A stretch of 64,000 bases of DNA from Auricularia sp. M13. Taxonomy: Eukaryota > Basidiomycota > Agaricomycetes > Auriculariales > Auriculariaceae. Under the pieces are notes generated by a model. It saw only the letters and a program-made list of their open reading frames with translations, was not told the DNA's origin and made no database searches. The position numbers were made by a program, and so were the translations under genes. The DNA lies in the NCBI GenBank assembly GCA_037042915.1, contig CM073194.1, positions 2,666,001-2,730,000 of the forward strand, read 5' to 3'. Shown here in pieces: positions 11,163-22,935 of the stretch (position 1 is the first letter of the stretch; the number at the start of each line of letters is the position of its first letter).

Positions 11163-12783
11163 ATGTTTCACTTCAATGACGATGCACTGCGTGCCCAAGT
11201 CCAATCGGACTTTGCTCTGCTCTCTCGTGGCGTCGAAGAGTACGCGATTTGCTTGACTTAGCGGGGTAGAACAAGGCTAACGGTCACTACCAGTGAAGCA
11301 CGGTTGAACGAAAATTTCGACCTGGTCATGGATACGACCGTGCGCGCCTTGCGCGACTCGATGCACGATTCCAACAAGCATAGTCTCTCATCCAGGCTCA
11401 TTCCCGAGATTCTTAGCGGCTGCTTCTCTGTCCTTGGATGACGGTATCCGCGCGTCGCACGTTTCGCGGTTCTGGCGGGCTGTCGCCCTTTCCACCCCGC
11501 AGGTCTGGTCGACCCTCCAGATGGAATGTAAAACTTCCAGCCAATTTGAATTTGCGAAAATGGCCTTGTCCCGGTCTGGCAGCTTGGCGAGTTTTAGAAT
11601 AGCTTCTACATATCCGACTCCGGCCACCGCCTTCGACGCACTCATAGTGCCCCACCTGCACAAACTACGATCCCTCGAGTGGTTCTCAGAAGTCAAAACT
11701 GGGTTCCTTCGTATATCTGCTCCTTTCCTCGACCATTTGCAGGTTACAAGAGAGATGCTGGAGATAACCCACGATTTTCTCGGCGGGCACGCGGCCCGAC
11801 TTCGCAGTCTCCGTTGCCTCAGTGCACAGCTGCCCGACACGTGCCCTGCGCTGTCCACTCTAGTCGATTTGCATGTCGACGGCCTAGACGATGCCCATGC
11901 AGCGTCTTTCTCCGGGCTCTTTGATATCTGTCCTCGTCTCGAATCTCTCACCTTATGCGGTCTGCAAGCTGTGCATTCGCATCTGCTTCCTTCTGGCCCT
12001 GCACCGGCATCTCTTCGCAAATTGTCTCTCGAATCGAGGGACGCCGAATGCGACCTAATGCATCACTTCTTGACTTGGAACACGCCAAACCTGCACTGCG
12101 TCTCCCTCAACATGGTCAGGTCTGGGCGTCGCAACCATGGTCCGCTCCGGGACCCCTTCCTCAGCGGCACCCAAGTGCTTAGCATCAGGGAGCCCAGCAT
12201 CGCTGGCACGTGGATCGTGGGCGCACATCCTGATGGGCACGAATACTCGATTGGTCTCCCAGAAATCTACATCCCGCGCCTCACAGTGCTCATTCTGGAC
12301 TGCAAGTCCCGGCTTCAGGGAGTTCATACTCTCAACATCACCATCGACATCCTTGAACACTTTGAACCCGTCTTCGCCGCCCTGCCGGCTCTCACGCACG
12401 TGAAGATCTTCCTCGAGAGTTATGCGCACGCGCAAGCCGGACCCGAGCGCGATCCAGCTCCGCGACTACCCGGTTGGGCCGCTCTTGCATGCGTCGAGAA
12501 CGTCGTGGACGCTGCTCCAAAGCTGGAAGTGCTGATCATCGACGTATGTGTTTCCTGGAACAATACTGGGGGCTTTCCGCCCGGACAAGACGCGCAGGAC
12601 ATCGTTTGGTACCTTGGGTTCCTCCGAGAGCGTCGTTTGCGCATTCCGGATATCCATATACGAGGATTCTCCGCCGAAGCATTGCGTGGCGTGGACCTCG
12701 AGGGCCTTCCCATTCACTTCGACTCGGAGGAGAGCATTGTTGCAGGTGAGTATTGGCCGTTCCAAGCAGAATATGATTATTAG
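11163..12783 (+). CDS. F-box protein with leucine-rich C-terminus, one apparent frameshift
   Basis: Exon 1 (11163-11239) and exon 2 (from 11294) encode a short helical leader, then an F-box whose core reads RLIPEILSGCFSVL followed by DDGIRASHVSRFWRAVA. About 420 residues with repeated leucine-rich stretches follow. Such proteins recruit substrates to SCF ubiquitin ligases through Skp1. The F-box itself crosses a +1 frame change at 11433-11436: the first part runs into TGA, the second part is open to 12783. One extra base in CTTGGATGAC explains it. A GGTGAGT donor-like site near the 3' end (about 12746) leaves the last few residues uncertain. The family is very large in Agaricomycetes. Confidence 0.75.
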
Positions 12784-12825
12784 TGACTGTGATCGTGCCT
12801 CGTCCATGTAACGTCACTATCACGG

Positions 12826-12831
12826 TATAAA
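12826..12831 (+). promoter_or_regulatory. Possible TATA box of the aspartic protease
   Basis: TATAAA lies 162 bases upstream of the chosen protease ATG, in the gap after the F-box gene. Position and sequence fit a core promoter, but nothing else confirms it. Confidence 0.3.
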
Positions 12832-12992
12832 GCTCGGCAATGCTTACGCATGTGAAGGAGCAGGCTCAGTAAATATCCCGGCGGCCGGTCATCCCCATTT
12901 GGGGATGATAGCAGCGGTGCTAGGATGTTGATGTGTGAGCACGGTTGATCAACGCCTCTTGCGCTCATACCAAACTCATACCGCACCGTTGT

Positions 12993-14080
12993 ATGCCCAC
13001 CTCGATTCCGCTCACTCGCCGCCCGCCCGCCCACAGCATTCAGTCACTGGTACGCGAGGCGCGCAGGTTGGGCCAACATTCGCGCCGCGCGATGGGGCAC
13101 GTGCCCATCGCAGAGCGCGTGCTGGACGGCGTATACTACGCGACCATTAACATCGGTGCGTCCTTCCCATCTGCAACTTCTCCCACTCTGATTATATTAT
13201 GATTCAGGCACACCCGCGCAGGCGCTGAACGTCATCCTCGACACGGGGTCCAGCGACCTCTGGCTGATGTCGCCCGCATGTCGCTCGGGCGGATGCGCCA
13301 ATGCGCCCCGCTTCGACGACACCGCGTCTGCAAGCTTTTCTACGGACGGAAAGAGCGTGCAAATTTCCTATGGCAATGGGGACGTTGCCGGTACCGTTGC
13401 GGCAGACCGCGTGGCTCTGGGCGCACTTGCCGTTGACAAGCAGATGTTTGGTGCGCACTCGTTCACATATATCGATGGTCGTAAATATATCATTAACACT
13501 GTTCGGGGCTTTGTGGACAGGCTTCATCACGAGCGTCGACACCGACCTCGTCGGGCGCGACATCACAGGCCTCATGGGCCTCGCGTTCCCTGCCATCTCG
13601 GTCACTCAGTACGCTCAAACTTCTGCTCATTGAAACTCAAGCATGCTCATGGAACCTTCTCCGTAGATCGCCGCCATTCTGGCTAAATTTACTGAACGCA
13701 AAGCAGCTCGACGAGCCGATGATGTCGTTTGCACTCGCAGGGTAAATACTTGAGAGCTGCTCGCCAATCCTTTGCCTAACCAATTGGTGTTCCTTAGGGT
13801 CGGAGAGACAGACCGAGGTGGCACGTTTACGCTGGGCGGCTTGAATGCGAGTCTGTATACTGGTGAGCGTTAAATGCATGCCACAGGTGGGTGTGCTAAA
13901 CTTCCACGAATAGGCGATGTGGACTTTGTCAACGTATCATCGCAGGCATTCTGGAGCTTACCCGTCAAGTGTGCGTTGCGTCCTTGCTAGCAGAACTGCT
14001 CAATGACGTGTCACTCGCAGCGCTCAGTATTAACGGCAAGTCAATCTCGATAATCGGAAACAAGTTTGGCAATGGTACCG
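12993..14080 (+). pseudogene. Aspartic protease (pepsin A1), 5' half, split by a 23-kb insertion
   Basis: Exons: 12993-13155, 13208-13450, 13521-13608, 13667-13741, 13798-13862, 13914-13970 and 14021-14080. They encode the N-terminal lobe of a pepsin-like protease: YYATINIG, the catalytic DTGSSDLW, ISYGNGDVAGTVAAD, then TLGG and the start of the C-terminal lobe. The last codon is cut after its first base, where the KDZ element begins. The 3' half resumes at 37312. Dropping one duplicated G and joining the halves gives 663 codons in frame across 11 exons. Such basidiomycete enzymes are secretory-pathway, membrane-anchored proteases. No signal peptide is visible at this start; one may lie in an upstream exon that I cannot find. 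Confidence 0.88.
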
Positions 14081-14160
14081 GGGACTTTCGCTTAAGCGAT
14101 TGCCGCACTTTGTGCAACGCATCGGTTAAGCGATTCCCGCACTTTGGCACGTTTTTGAAA
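14081..14160 (+). repeat. Left terminal inverted repeat of the KDZ element
   Basis: About 80 bases match, in inverse orientation, 37232-37311 with roughly 90% identity by eye. Shared blocks are CGCTTAAGCGAT, CCGCACTTTGTGCAA, GCATCGGTT, AGCGATTCCCGCACTTTGG and CACGTTTT. The left copy lacks one T of the GGGACTTTTCGC tip. Confidence 0.85.
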
Positions 14161-14199
14161 AGTAAGTAAATGTAATCCGAGTGTAGATAGAGACACGTT

Positions 14200-14465
14200 A
14201 CTACAGTATAAATCGCTGGGCATCGCTGAGGACAGCGTTTTGGGCCGCTTGTGATCGCTGGGTTTCGGTTGACATCGCTTCGCATCGCTGAGCTACGGAA
14301 TCAGCACGGATAGAACATGAGGATATTCGGTCGAAATCGGTGGGCATCGGTGGAAAGCGGCGTGTAGGGAAAGCCGGTGCGTTCACCATCGCTTGTGATC
14401 GCTGTACCACAAAATCGCTGAAAATCGGTGAAGATCGGTAGACATCGCTAGTAATCGCTAAATAT
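14200..14465 (+). repeat. Left subterminal repeats (ATCGCTG-type)
   Basis: More than a dozen ATCGCTG, ATCGGTG or ATCGCTA copies lie in about 260 bases, spaced irregularly by 8-25 bases and all in one orientation. The mirror cluster near the right end carries the reverse complement, CAGCGAT. Clusters of this kind are typical transposase binding sites of large DNA transposons; that role is inferred. Confidence 0.75.
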
Positions 14466-14550
14466 CCCTGCTAACTACACCGACCGTCCGCTCGCATATT
14501 ACATTAAAATATAAATAGCCTCCGATTTCAAGCCGAAACGCTATCTTTGT

Positions 14551-17500
14551 TTACGGAGTACACTGCATAGATAATATGAGCTTGTACGCATGCTGAGGGC
14601 TGAGCATACACTCACGGTCAGAGTCGAACTCATTCCACCCTTCGGCTACCTTGAACTGAGCACAGGCTGTAGCTCTCAGCCGCTTGACCTCCTCCAACAT
14701 AGCGCCATAAAATGACGCCTTCTGGAAGGCATAGGCTGCAGCCCCTTGTGCAATTTGCCGGCTACGCAGCTCATCGGCGGGCTGACGCTGCCACCGCGGA
14801 ACATCGGGGCCGTAGTTTGCTGCCGCTGCTGCGGCAGTATGCTCCATCTCCCAAGGGGCAGGCATCGGCAAACTCCGGTACACGGACCGGGTGGGGGGTG
14901 GGTCCTGGCAAACGCTTATAACTTTTTTTTATTTGCTTCCGAGGGGGGTCCGGGAGGCCCATTTGAGCATTGTCTGTGTCTCCCACAGCATATTTCTTTC
15001 TTTACTTGCTCCAAGAGCTTTAGCAAGGCTCTATGCAGCAATTTGGCCAGCTGAGGAGGAGGAGCACGCCGAGAGCGGCGATGTCCGAAGGCTTACGTCA
15101 GCGGTTTCCTTTTCCAGAATTTACCTCCACGCAGCTACACTTGCGCTGCGTCTATTGAGCTGCTGGACACTTTGAAAGTCGGCATTTGAGCATTTAACGG
15201 GAGTTGACCAAGTTTCAGTTCCAAATACGGCATCCACGGGCTCAAATTTGCTTCCGAGGGGGGGGGGGGGGTTCGGCAAACCGCTTATAACTTTTTTTTG
15301 GGTGCGTGTCCACTATTTTCCCCTTGCCTGCCCCTTGCCATCTCCTCCGCTTTCTCGCCCTGCTGGTTACCGATGGCCTGCCAAATAGAACGCATTCGAG
15401 AAAAGTGCCGTTCGCTGCGCCCAAATTCTGCGCCCACAATCGACATCTGTTCAGACCAGCGCCGATAATGGCCTTGCAAACGAAAATACCGGACGCGGTT
15501 GTCTATGCAGTATGTTAATTTTGCAAAGACAACTCTGTCCGTTGCACGCACCGTCATCTGTCAGAAGAGCAAGTTTGGTTTTCTCCTGCTTGGAAACAAG
15601 CCCAACGTCCAGTTCCCTCGCCAAAACCAAGCAACATCTCCCTTGGACTTGCCAACATTCAGTGGCTGAGGTTTGTCGACGGGTGCGTGAGCGCGCAGCA
15701 TAGTAGCGTCCAGATCCTGATAGGTTGTGTCCTCCCGGCTCAGACCCAAGGCCCTGAGCGCGCTTAGATGCTCCGAATAGATATTGACAAAGACATTTTG
15801 CTTGGACTTCATTTTTTTTAGGTATGCTCTCGCTCTCGTCTTACCACCCGTGCTGTCCACCTGATCTCGAGCTTCATCAGCATTGGAGCCGAAAAGTCGA
15901 ATGCTGAATCGCAGGTTCGAGAGCGTGCCCTCAGCATGTGCCTTTCGAAGCTCTCGCTCCATGTGGACCAAGCGATCTGGCACGCCATTCTCCTTCCGCT
16001 CCTCCTCGCTGAACCAGGAGGGTAGCATCAACGGCACATCCTCAGCGTAACCGGTCTCCTCGAGACTCTCCTCGTCTTCGGAATCACCGGAGTCGATTTC
16101 ACCCTCCGTAATAGCCTCGGCAAGGTAAGGCATATGCCTGAGCTGCAGTCGGCGAAAGCTGGCTATGCGCTCGCTCAAGTTACGACGCTTTTGTCTCACG
16201 CTCTGCTGAGCTTCCTTGTCCTGCTTATTCTTTCGTGCGTTGGCGGCTTTCCCACGTAGTCGCACTCTGCGCACGTTGAGCTGTAAACAGTAAATTGTGA
16301 AAGGCACGTACTGATCTTCTGCTAACTGCACGCCTTTAGCCATCATGCCCACAACACCGCTCTTACGGATCTGTCCAGGAAGACGCTCCTCCCGTTCAGC
16401 CTTGCTATGACGTCCTTGTGATTAGGGCCTATCAGTGGGTAAGTGATTGGCTCTTCACAGATTAGCGTTTGAACTTCACGGTTGGCAGGGTCAACACAGT
16501 ATCGCCCGCGAATAGTATCGTCCTTGACCACCGCTGTCTCCGTCGGATACTCTGCTTCCCAGGCAGCTATGCGCGCAGGATCAATGGAGCTCGAAAACTC
16601 CTCGAATTCTGCCTTGGACACGGCAATGTGTTTGTGTGCTTCTGCGGCCTGGGAGTAAAGATATTTTGCTTACAAATTTTCTAAGTCCTTGCCAACAGCA
16701 AATCGAGCCGCACTCACCAAGTCCAACCAGTTTGTTGAAATTCCAGAAATTATGAACGTCGTTGAGGATGTCATGACGATGACCGGCGTTCGCGTCCCGA
16801 CATATGGCCGCCGCGAGCTTTGTTTCTGCCCACGGCCGCTCAACCCCTTCTCCGCATGCTCTCCCAGCACCCGGTGTGTACAGAAGATGATACACATATT
16901 GACACTTCTCACAATGACCCTGTATATGCATTTTGGGTATAACCCACACGAGCTCTTTCGCGATCTGCTGGACGTCCTGTCGGTCGGGAATTCGTCTCGC
17001 AAACGCCGCATGATGTTGATGCACAAAGAGCAGGCTCTGTCACTCGACAGCGCGGGGTAAGTCGGTGTCAGGCTTCGGTCCTTGGGCGTATACCCAGCCG
17101 TGGTCAATCATATAATACCTGAAGACATTAGCATTTTTCAGCCTCGAATCTCTGTGCTCAGACGTACTTTTCGCCCAGCTTCAAGTCTACCATTCCCATC
17201 GCCGGGAAGCAGCTGTGACGTATGCAGCACACAGCAGACAAACCCGAAACCTCTCGATTGCTGAGGTCCTGGATTTTATGCATCTTGTCGTATCCAGGAC
17301 ACGATCCAGCCTCCTGAGAGTTTATTAGTACTGCTTAGGCATTTGATGAACAAATGGTCATGCCTGCGAAATATCGCTATTTTTGGACGTGTATGCTTCC
17401 CAATCTGAGCGTCGAGGAAGGAAAGCGCATCCATCGAGCAAGGAAGTGTCCCCAGCGTCCCGAAGTTTGACCTTCAAATAAACCTTGAACGATGCGTCTG

Positions 17501-18834
17501 TACCGTGCCACAGGATGAATTTGAACCTTGTGTCGCATGAATACATGAATCCTGGAGGCCTGATCTCTCACCTGTGCTTCTCGTCGTTGGCCAAGTCATG
17601 CCAGCCCGGCTGCAGATTGAACTCTGGCTCTGGACACGCAGGGCAAGCGACGATGACCGAGCCAGGCCAACGATTGGCGGGGAGATGCCCGTCAATTCCG
17701 AGAGCCTGACCGCTTGAAGCTGCATTTTAAGTACGCGCCAAAAGTGTCCGGCTCGAAGAAATGCATGGTAGCCTTTCTCTCGGGGTATGAGCCAAAAAAT
17801 AATATCCTGAAGATGTAAACTCACTCTCTCCTTGCCGCGTTTATTTTTCTGACACACGGCCTGCCAGTAGTCCCAAGTTGATTTTTTGCTCTGAGCGACT
17901 CCAAGTGCCAATGCATCATAAGCTCGAATGTATAGCCGACGGTCGGTCGACTGAACGTGCTGGGGAAGATGCGTGCCCGGATGAGCTGATGCACCAGACT
18001 GGGCAGCTCCTGTCGAGGGCCCCGACACCGGCAGAGGACGAAGTTCAAGGTGTGATGACCATTCAGGTGTACCACGGTCATGGAGTGAGTGTAACGATGC
18101 TCAGGCAAGATTTCAGGGCAGGCTTGAACTTCCATCAACGTTGTCGGGCACGCAGCGCCGTTGTGTCCAAGATGTACCTTGAATTCTGGGTGATCGCCTA
18201 GCGCGGCGGGCTCGAACGACGACCCGTTCCATTTCTCGATGGCGTGCAGCGGCAGACTCCCATGGCGCTCAAGGAAGCAGGTATGACAGTGGACGGAGGA
18301 TCCAAAACAGTCAAGGCATCGATAAAGACGACGTCCATGCTCTTCGCAGTCGCAGACTTTGCCAACATCCTCGTTCCACTCCAAGCTCATCATACCGTCC
18401 AGCAACTGTGCTCGCGCCCTTTCGAATTCTTTGTTGAATTCCGATGTAGTCTATACACTCAGTGTCAGTAAAAGTATCACGCAAGTCGAAAGCACAGCGT
18501 ACCTTGCCATGGGTTGTACCCACGCCCTGGCCCGCCCTGTGGTTTGCCGGTGAGGCGCCGAGCTAGGAGCTGGCTGCAAGGCTGTATCATCGCCCGCTGG
18601 TAACGGACCCTCCCTGGCACTGTACTCTATACTATGTACATACACTTCGGCAGCCTTGCGTTTCTTGGGACTCGTGACACTCGAAAGATGGCAAAGCGAT
18701 CTTAAAGTACGGGTAGGGGAGTGAACGGAAGTTACATCGACAGACGTAGAAGAGCTAGCAGTAGTTTGGACTGTATAGACAGTTTGGGTGAGCTCTGGCG
18801 CTCGGATACGGGGACGCTTGCTGCGAGGCGGCAT
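14551..18834 (-). CDS. KDZ transposase with CxC2-like cysteine cluster
   Basis: A multi-exon gene read leftwards from an ATG at 18834. Landmarks in order: a Ser/Thr-rich N-terminus; a Cys/His cluster (CDCEEHGRRLYRCLDC, CHTCFLERHGSLPLH, then VVHLNGHHTLNFVLCRC) as in CxC2-type domains attached to KDZ transposases; FLRAGHFWRVLKM; ACPACPEPEFNLQPGW; a catalytic-core region ending DTSLLDGCAF; GEGVERPWAE followed by GHRHDILNDVHNFWNFNKL; and a basic helical C-terminus near 15300-16350. The combination is diagnostic for Kyakuja-Dileera-Zisupton transposases, which cut and paste large elements in the nucleus. Exon joins are only partly resolved. A frame change near 17725 and a disturbed stretch at 14884-15300 mean this copy may be inactive. 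It sits next to the left terminus, as expected for the element's own transposase. Confidence 0.85.
14903..15300. repeat. Short direct duplication with poly-G tract
   Basis: TTTGCTTCCGAGGGG occurs at about 14934 and again at 15246, and GCTTATAACTTTTTTT at about 14913 and 15284. The second copy has expanded to a run of about 14 G. The pair lies in the C-terminal part of the transposase gene and disturbs it. Confidence 0.5.
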
Positions 18835-19090
18835 CCTGTAAAAACACAGCGAGAGCCGAAGTCCTGGTCACGATGTAATACACCACCGAATGGCGGCGCA
18901 TATAATCTACACCCACGAATGCGGATGCAGCAAGCGTGCTGGCGGCAACAGAGCCTAGCAGGCCGCAGGTACGGCGAGTACGAAAGGGAAGTCCGGACTT
19001 TGAATTCTCTCGGAAACACACGGCCCATCGGCCGAGATTGTAAAAACCAGAACATTGTTTTATGTTTTCCAGCCTAGCTATCCTTGTAAT

Positions 19091-21381
19091 CTACCCCTGT
19101 AGTGCATACTCTCTTGGGCCTTTGAGGTCCATTACCTGCGGTTGCAGGTGCTGTATTTTGACGGTGCGAGCGATGTTCCTCGCCGGTGCCGGTTCACGTG
19201 GCCGAGCCGGTACCTTCTGCGCACGTGAGCGCATCGTACGATCAGAAGTTTGGGCATCTGCAGCTCTCATCCGTTTCAACGGTGCATCGCTGCCATCCTT
19301 GACCTTGCGCCTGGTGAAGACTTTAAAATCACTGGGTGTACTGCCAGAAAATACATACTTTTTTCCGTTTCCCACAGCGGTTGATTCGGCGGGTATGGGA
19401 GTGAGAGGCGATTCCGGGTCTACGGTGCGGAAAGGGCTGCCGCCGGGTGTGCTGGGGAACGCAGTTGGCGTCGGAAGCTGCAGCCGATCAACGATTATGT
19501 TAAACTTAGAACAACCCGACTTACCACTTGCGATCCGAACCTCGAGCGCACAGGCGTCTGGTGCTGCTCCACCGTCTGCTGCTCCCGGGGCTCCAGCATC
19601 TGCCTGTTCGACGATATGGGCGTCTGTTGCTCCGGCGGTTGCGGCGTCAGCTGCTCCGCGGGCTTGGGCGTCTGCTGCTCCGGCGGCTGCGGTGTCTGCT
19701 GAAGCAGCGGCACCATCTGCACATCCCGCGGTTTGGGCGTTAACTCCGGCGGCTCGGGCGTCTGCTGGGGCGGCGGCTCGGGCGTCTGCTGCTCCGGGCG
19801 GCGGCTGAGGCATCTGCTGCTCCGGCGGCTCAGGCGTCTGCTCCGGCGGTGGCTCAGGCGTCTGCTGAAGCAGCGGCACCGTCTGCACATCTGGCGGTCT
19901 GGGCGTTTGCTCCGGCAGCACCGGAGTCTGCGGGAGCAGCAGCGCCTGCTGGTCCGGCGGTTTGGGTGTCTGCTCAATTGAGCTTGAGCCTGTATATTCT
20001 CGGCGTGAGATGAGATGCCAAAGCAACCCGTACTGAACTTACCGCGAGTAGCGCGCACTGCTACTTTGGACAGTCGCTTGACTTCGGCTGCGTGAATACC
20101 TACAAAGATGTCAGCGACCACTTCCACCTGCAAGAAAGACCATACCTGGTAAAACCCGCATGCAGTAATCTCTTAGAGCTTCATCGTGCCGGTTATGCTC
20201 TGTGCTCTTGAGCCACTCGCCAACCTTGCCTTTCCCGCCTATACCCTGTAGTCTGTTCCCATGTAAGACATAATAGAAAGTATTAAGAGTACAAACGTAC
20301 GACTTGATTACGACGTTGCCGGTTGTAGGATCGAGTTGCGCGAGCTGGAAAACGGCCATGTTCGTGGAGCGATAAGAGAGCTTTCCCATAAGATCTGCGA
20401 TTTTTTGATAAGCTCTTGCTCGATCCTAATAATCGAATTAGACAGGGAAATGCATTGACTCGATGCTTACACTTCCTCCTGCGCCTCCAAGTTGGCGGGC
20501 GAACTTCGCTCGGAGGACAGTTCCTGTGCGGCCCCGCATAGCGCATCTTCTCCTCCGTGTCCAACAGCGCCCATCGGTCAGAAAGAACTCGATTTCGCAC
20601 CGGAATCCGCTCCTGGTTCCAATCCGCAGCGTCAAACTCTGCGGCGAGCCTCTCGGCAATTTCACGGTCCAAGTCGGCCTTGATCATCCGCGCATATAGC
20701 TCTCTTGCGCTATCCGCCCGACCTTTATCAGCCGTCGTTGGCGGCCGAGACTGACCCGCCTGAAGGGCACCCTCGGGTGTTGCTGCAGTGCTGGCCCCGT
20801 TAGCACGGACGACGAGGGTAAAGAATTTAGAAAATACTCACCGCGTGTTCTTGTTCGACGCATTGAGCGACTGTTCGTAAATCTTGATCCACACCGCAGT
20901 CTGCGAGTGAGTTGTTACGAACGTCCTGCCGAAATGCCTTACGCAGCTGTCAGCTAGGAGCATAAAAGCAAGCAAACAGTTTTACCGTGCGCGCGTCTTG
21001 CGACTTGCAGTCCGCGTCATAAAGCTCAGGAAATTTGTCCACAACGTGCAGCCCGTGCGCCTCCCAGATGGGAATGATGTGCTGGGAAGTGTATATGCGT
21101 ACTTCTGCTTTTGATGCACCTGAGCGCTTCAACTGGTATAACTTGTACAACTCAGGCTTGAGCTCTTTCATGCATGCTGGGGTGACGACGAGATTGGGAT
21201 CACCGACCGTCCAGATAGGCCGCTGTACGTGACGCTTGCCCCTGCGCTTTGGCTGAGTCGACGAGGGCGGATCATCGGGTCCACCACCACCTGGTGGCGA
21301 CATCTGAGCACTCCACAGAACACCACGCCGGGCGCATGCATTTATGATATCCTGTGAAACAATCGTCCCCGCATAATCCAT
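19091..21381 (-). CDS. Unknown KDZ-cargo protein with QTPEPP repeats
   Basis: About eight exons read leftwards. Recognisable coding blocks: KRRGKRHVQRPIWTVGD and HIIPIWEAHGLHVVDKFPEL in the first exon; WIKIYEQSLNASNK; a helical block ARMIKADLDREIAERLAAEF; DRWALLDTEEKMRYA; FQLAQLDPTTGNVV; a stretch with VEVVADIFVGIHAAEVKRL; then 30-40 repeats of QTPEPP/QTPQPP type; and a basic tail with PPLKR-like and VKIQHLQP segments. No known domain is recognised. The LLDTEEKMRY segment recalls, weakly, helix 2 of HMG-type boxes. The repeat tract and charge suggest a nuclear, disordered protein. Single-base frame breaks occur near 20551 (G run), 20140 and 19800 (C run). The 5' end is uncertain; an intron donor near 21441 points to an earlier exon. 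Confidence 0.55.
19600..19985. repeat. GC-rich short repeats coding QTPEPP
   Basis: Units of 15-30 bases built around GGCGTCTGCTGCTCCGGCGG recur. Their reverse complement reads Q-Q-T-P-E-P-P in the frame of the surrounding gene. One extra C near 19800 moves the repeats to another frame, so either frame keeps a long open stretch. Confidence 0.6.
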
Positions 21382-21689
21382 TGACCGAGTCAACCGGCAT
21401 TTAGCATTCAGCCGCACGGTCCATCGAGATGATAACGTACATACCTCACCGATTCCCACGGGCTTCGCAGTTGATTTGGCAGAGAAGCACGCAAATCCTG
21501 TTCCTATGATTGTGTAGTAAGCTACGTCGGCATTTGATTTCGCTTAGGACTCAGGCCCACTGTGCCGCTTAACATATTGATGTTTCAGGTTGCCTCAGAA
21601 GAACTGCAATTGATGGATGCTACGGGGAGAATATCTCTCTATCTTTTACGTTCGAACGACCAGCTTCATCTGCACATCTGTGACCTCCG

Positions 21690-22935
21690 TCACCTCACCC
21701 CCTCGGCCTCATCATAGAGATCGTACTGTAGAGCCACGTCGGGACCGTCGTTGATGCAGTCGTCAGCGATATCTTCGATGCCAAGGATGGTGCGGGCTTC
21801 CTCGGAGAAGTCCTTGAGATAGAATCGGCAGTCGGCCACCCTGAGCCGACGGCGAGGTAGCTCCACAACACACCAATCCGCCTCGCCATCCGCGCCCTCG
21901 GCATCCACGTCCTGGATCTGTGAATAATCAGGCAACCATGAAGGGATAGGGGGAAAATGCACATACAAAGTTGCGAGACTGGAAGACGCACTGCACGTGA
22001 GCGAAGACGTTGCCGAGGGTGTCCCAATCTCGATTGTAGTCAAGCTCCTCCGGTCGAAGATCGTTGACATGGCGCCCGAGCTCCGCGACGTCGACGTACA
22101 CCACAAGCCGTAGCACCGCGGTGTGGGTGTTCAACTCCTCGTACATAGCATGCCCTTTGTAGAATGCGAGATCCCCAGCAAAAGGAGGGTCGTCCTCTTC
22201 GTAGGCGTCGTTGTAGTAGATACGGTCCAGGGTAATGTTGTCGAGGCGAAGGTCATGCATGGTGCGATCACTGGTGGCGAGCTCGTGGTAGTAGGTGAAC
22301 CTGCGATTGCTGGCACGCGTGCACATTGTGATGGAGTAGGTTTTGTGGCCAGCTGGGCGGACTGGGCTGCCCTGGAGGGAAGGATGAGCTGAACGTCGTC
22401 GACAGCAGGGACGGAGTACGCACCACCCAGACATGAGCGCAGGATACAAGTAGCTTGATGCGGTGCTCAACTTGCAAATCCTGCACGTCAAGTTCCTGGA
22501 GAGGTTTGGCGGGGCGCTCCGGGTACATGGCTTGGCCACGGGCAGTATGGGTGCGGAGGCGGCAGCGGACGCGAAAGATGGCACAGCACTCGCAGCACAA
22601 CATCAATGAGCAGTGAACGTCGCTGCGACGGCGGCAGATCAGGCAACAGTCTGGGTTGTCGAGGGCCAGTTGGACTTCGTTTGGGGTGCGGGCATGTGCA
22701 AAGCTGAACGGAATGACGGTGCGAGCAGACGAGAGCTGGTAGATTATACCGTGCTCCTTGCACTACACGGCGACAGTGAGCATGTTGGGTCACACACGAG
22801 CGTCGTTGCACATACCGCGGCGACCTTCATCGGCGTTGTACCACGGTACACTCGGTACCAGCGTGCAGCATGGTCGCATTCCGTCACCGGGCAGAGGACG
22901 TCGGGCTCGTCGCTGATGATGGAAGGGAGCGGCAT
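21690..22935 (-). CDS. Cys/His-rich cargo protein, 363 aa, intact
   Basis: Four exons on the minus strand, 22935-22816, 22762-22424, 22371-21967 and 21917-21690, keep phase 0 at every join and give 363 residues. The start is the first ATG of the conserved block. Exon 1 and the beginning of exon 2 contain CPVTECDHAARWY and, after the splice, CKEHG. This is a C-x4-C-x-H ... C-x2-H arrangement that could bind one zinc ion. A second cluster follows: CCLICRRRSDVHC, CCECC and the basic RVRCRLRTH. The C-terminal two thirds is acidic, with YYNDAYEEDDPPFAGDLAFY and a mixed beta/alpha character. I know no family for it. With zinc-type fingers and a home inside a KDZ element, DNA or chromatin binding is a reasonable guess, not a finding. 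Every join is clean, unlike several cargo neighbours. Confidence 0.7.

Noticed and set aside
12747-12784. 38-nt terminal intron in the F-box gene
   Set aside because: The donor GGTGAGT is strong, but 38 nt is shorter than the other introns here, and both reading choices give short unremarkable tails. Left as a note.
20120-20150. 18-nt intron in the QTPEPP-repeat gene
   Set aside because: GT and AG are present, but 18 nt is too short for splicing. A single-base frame break is more likely.
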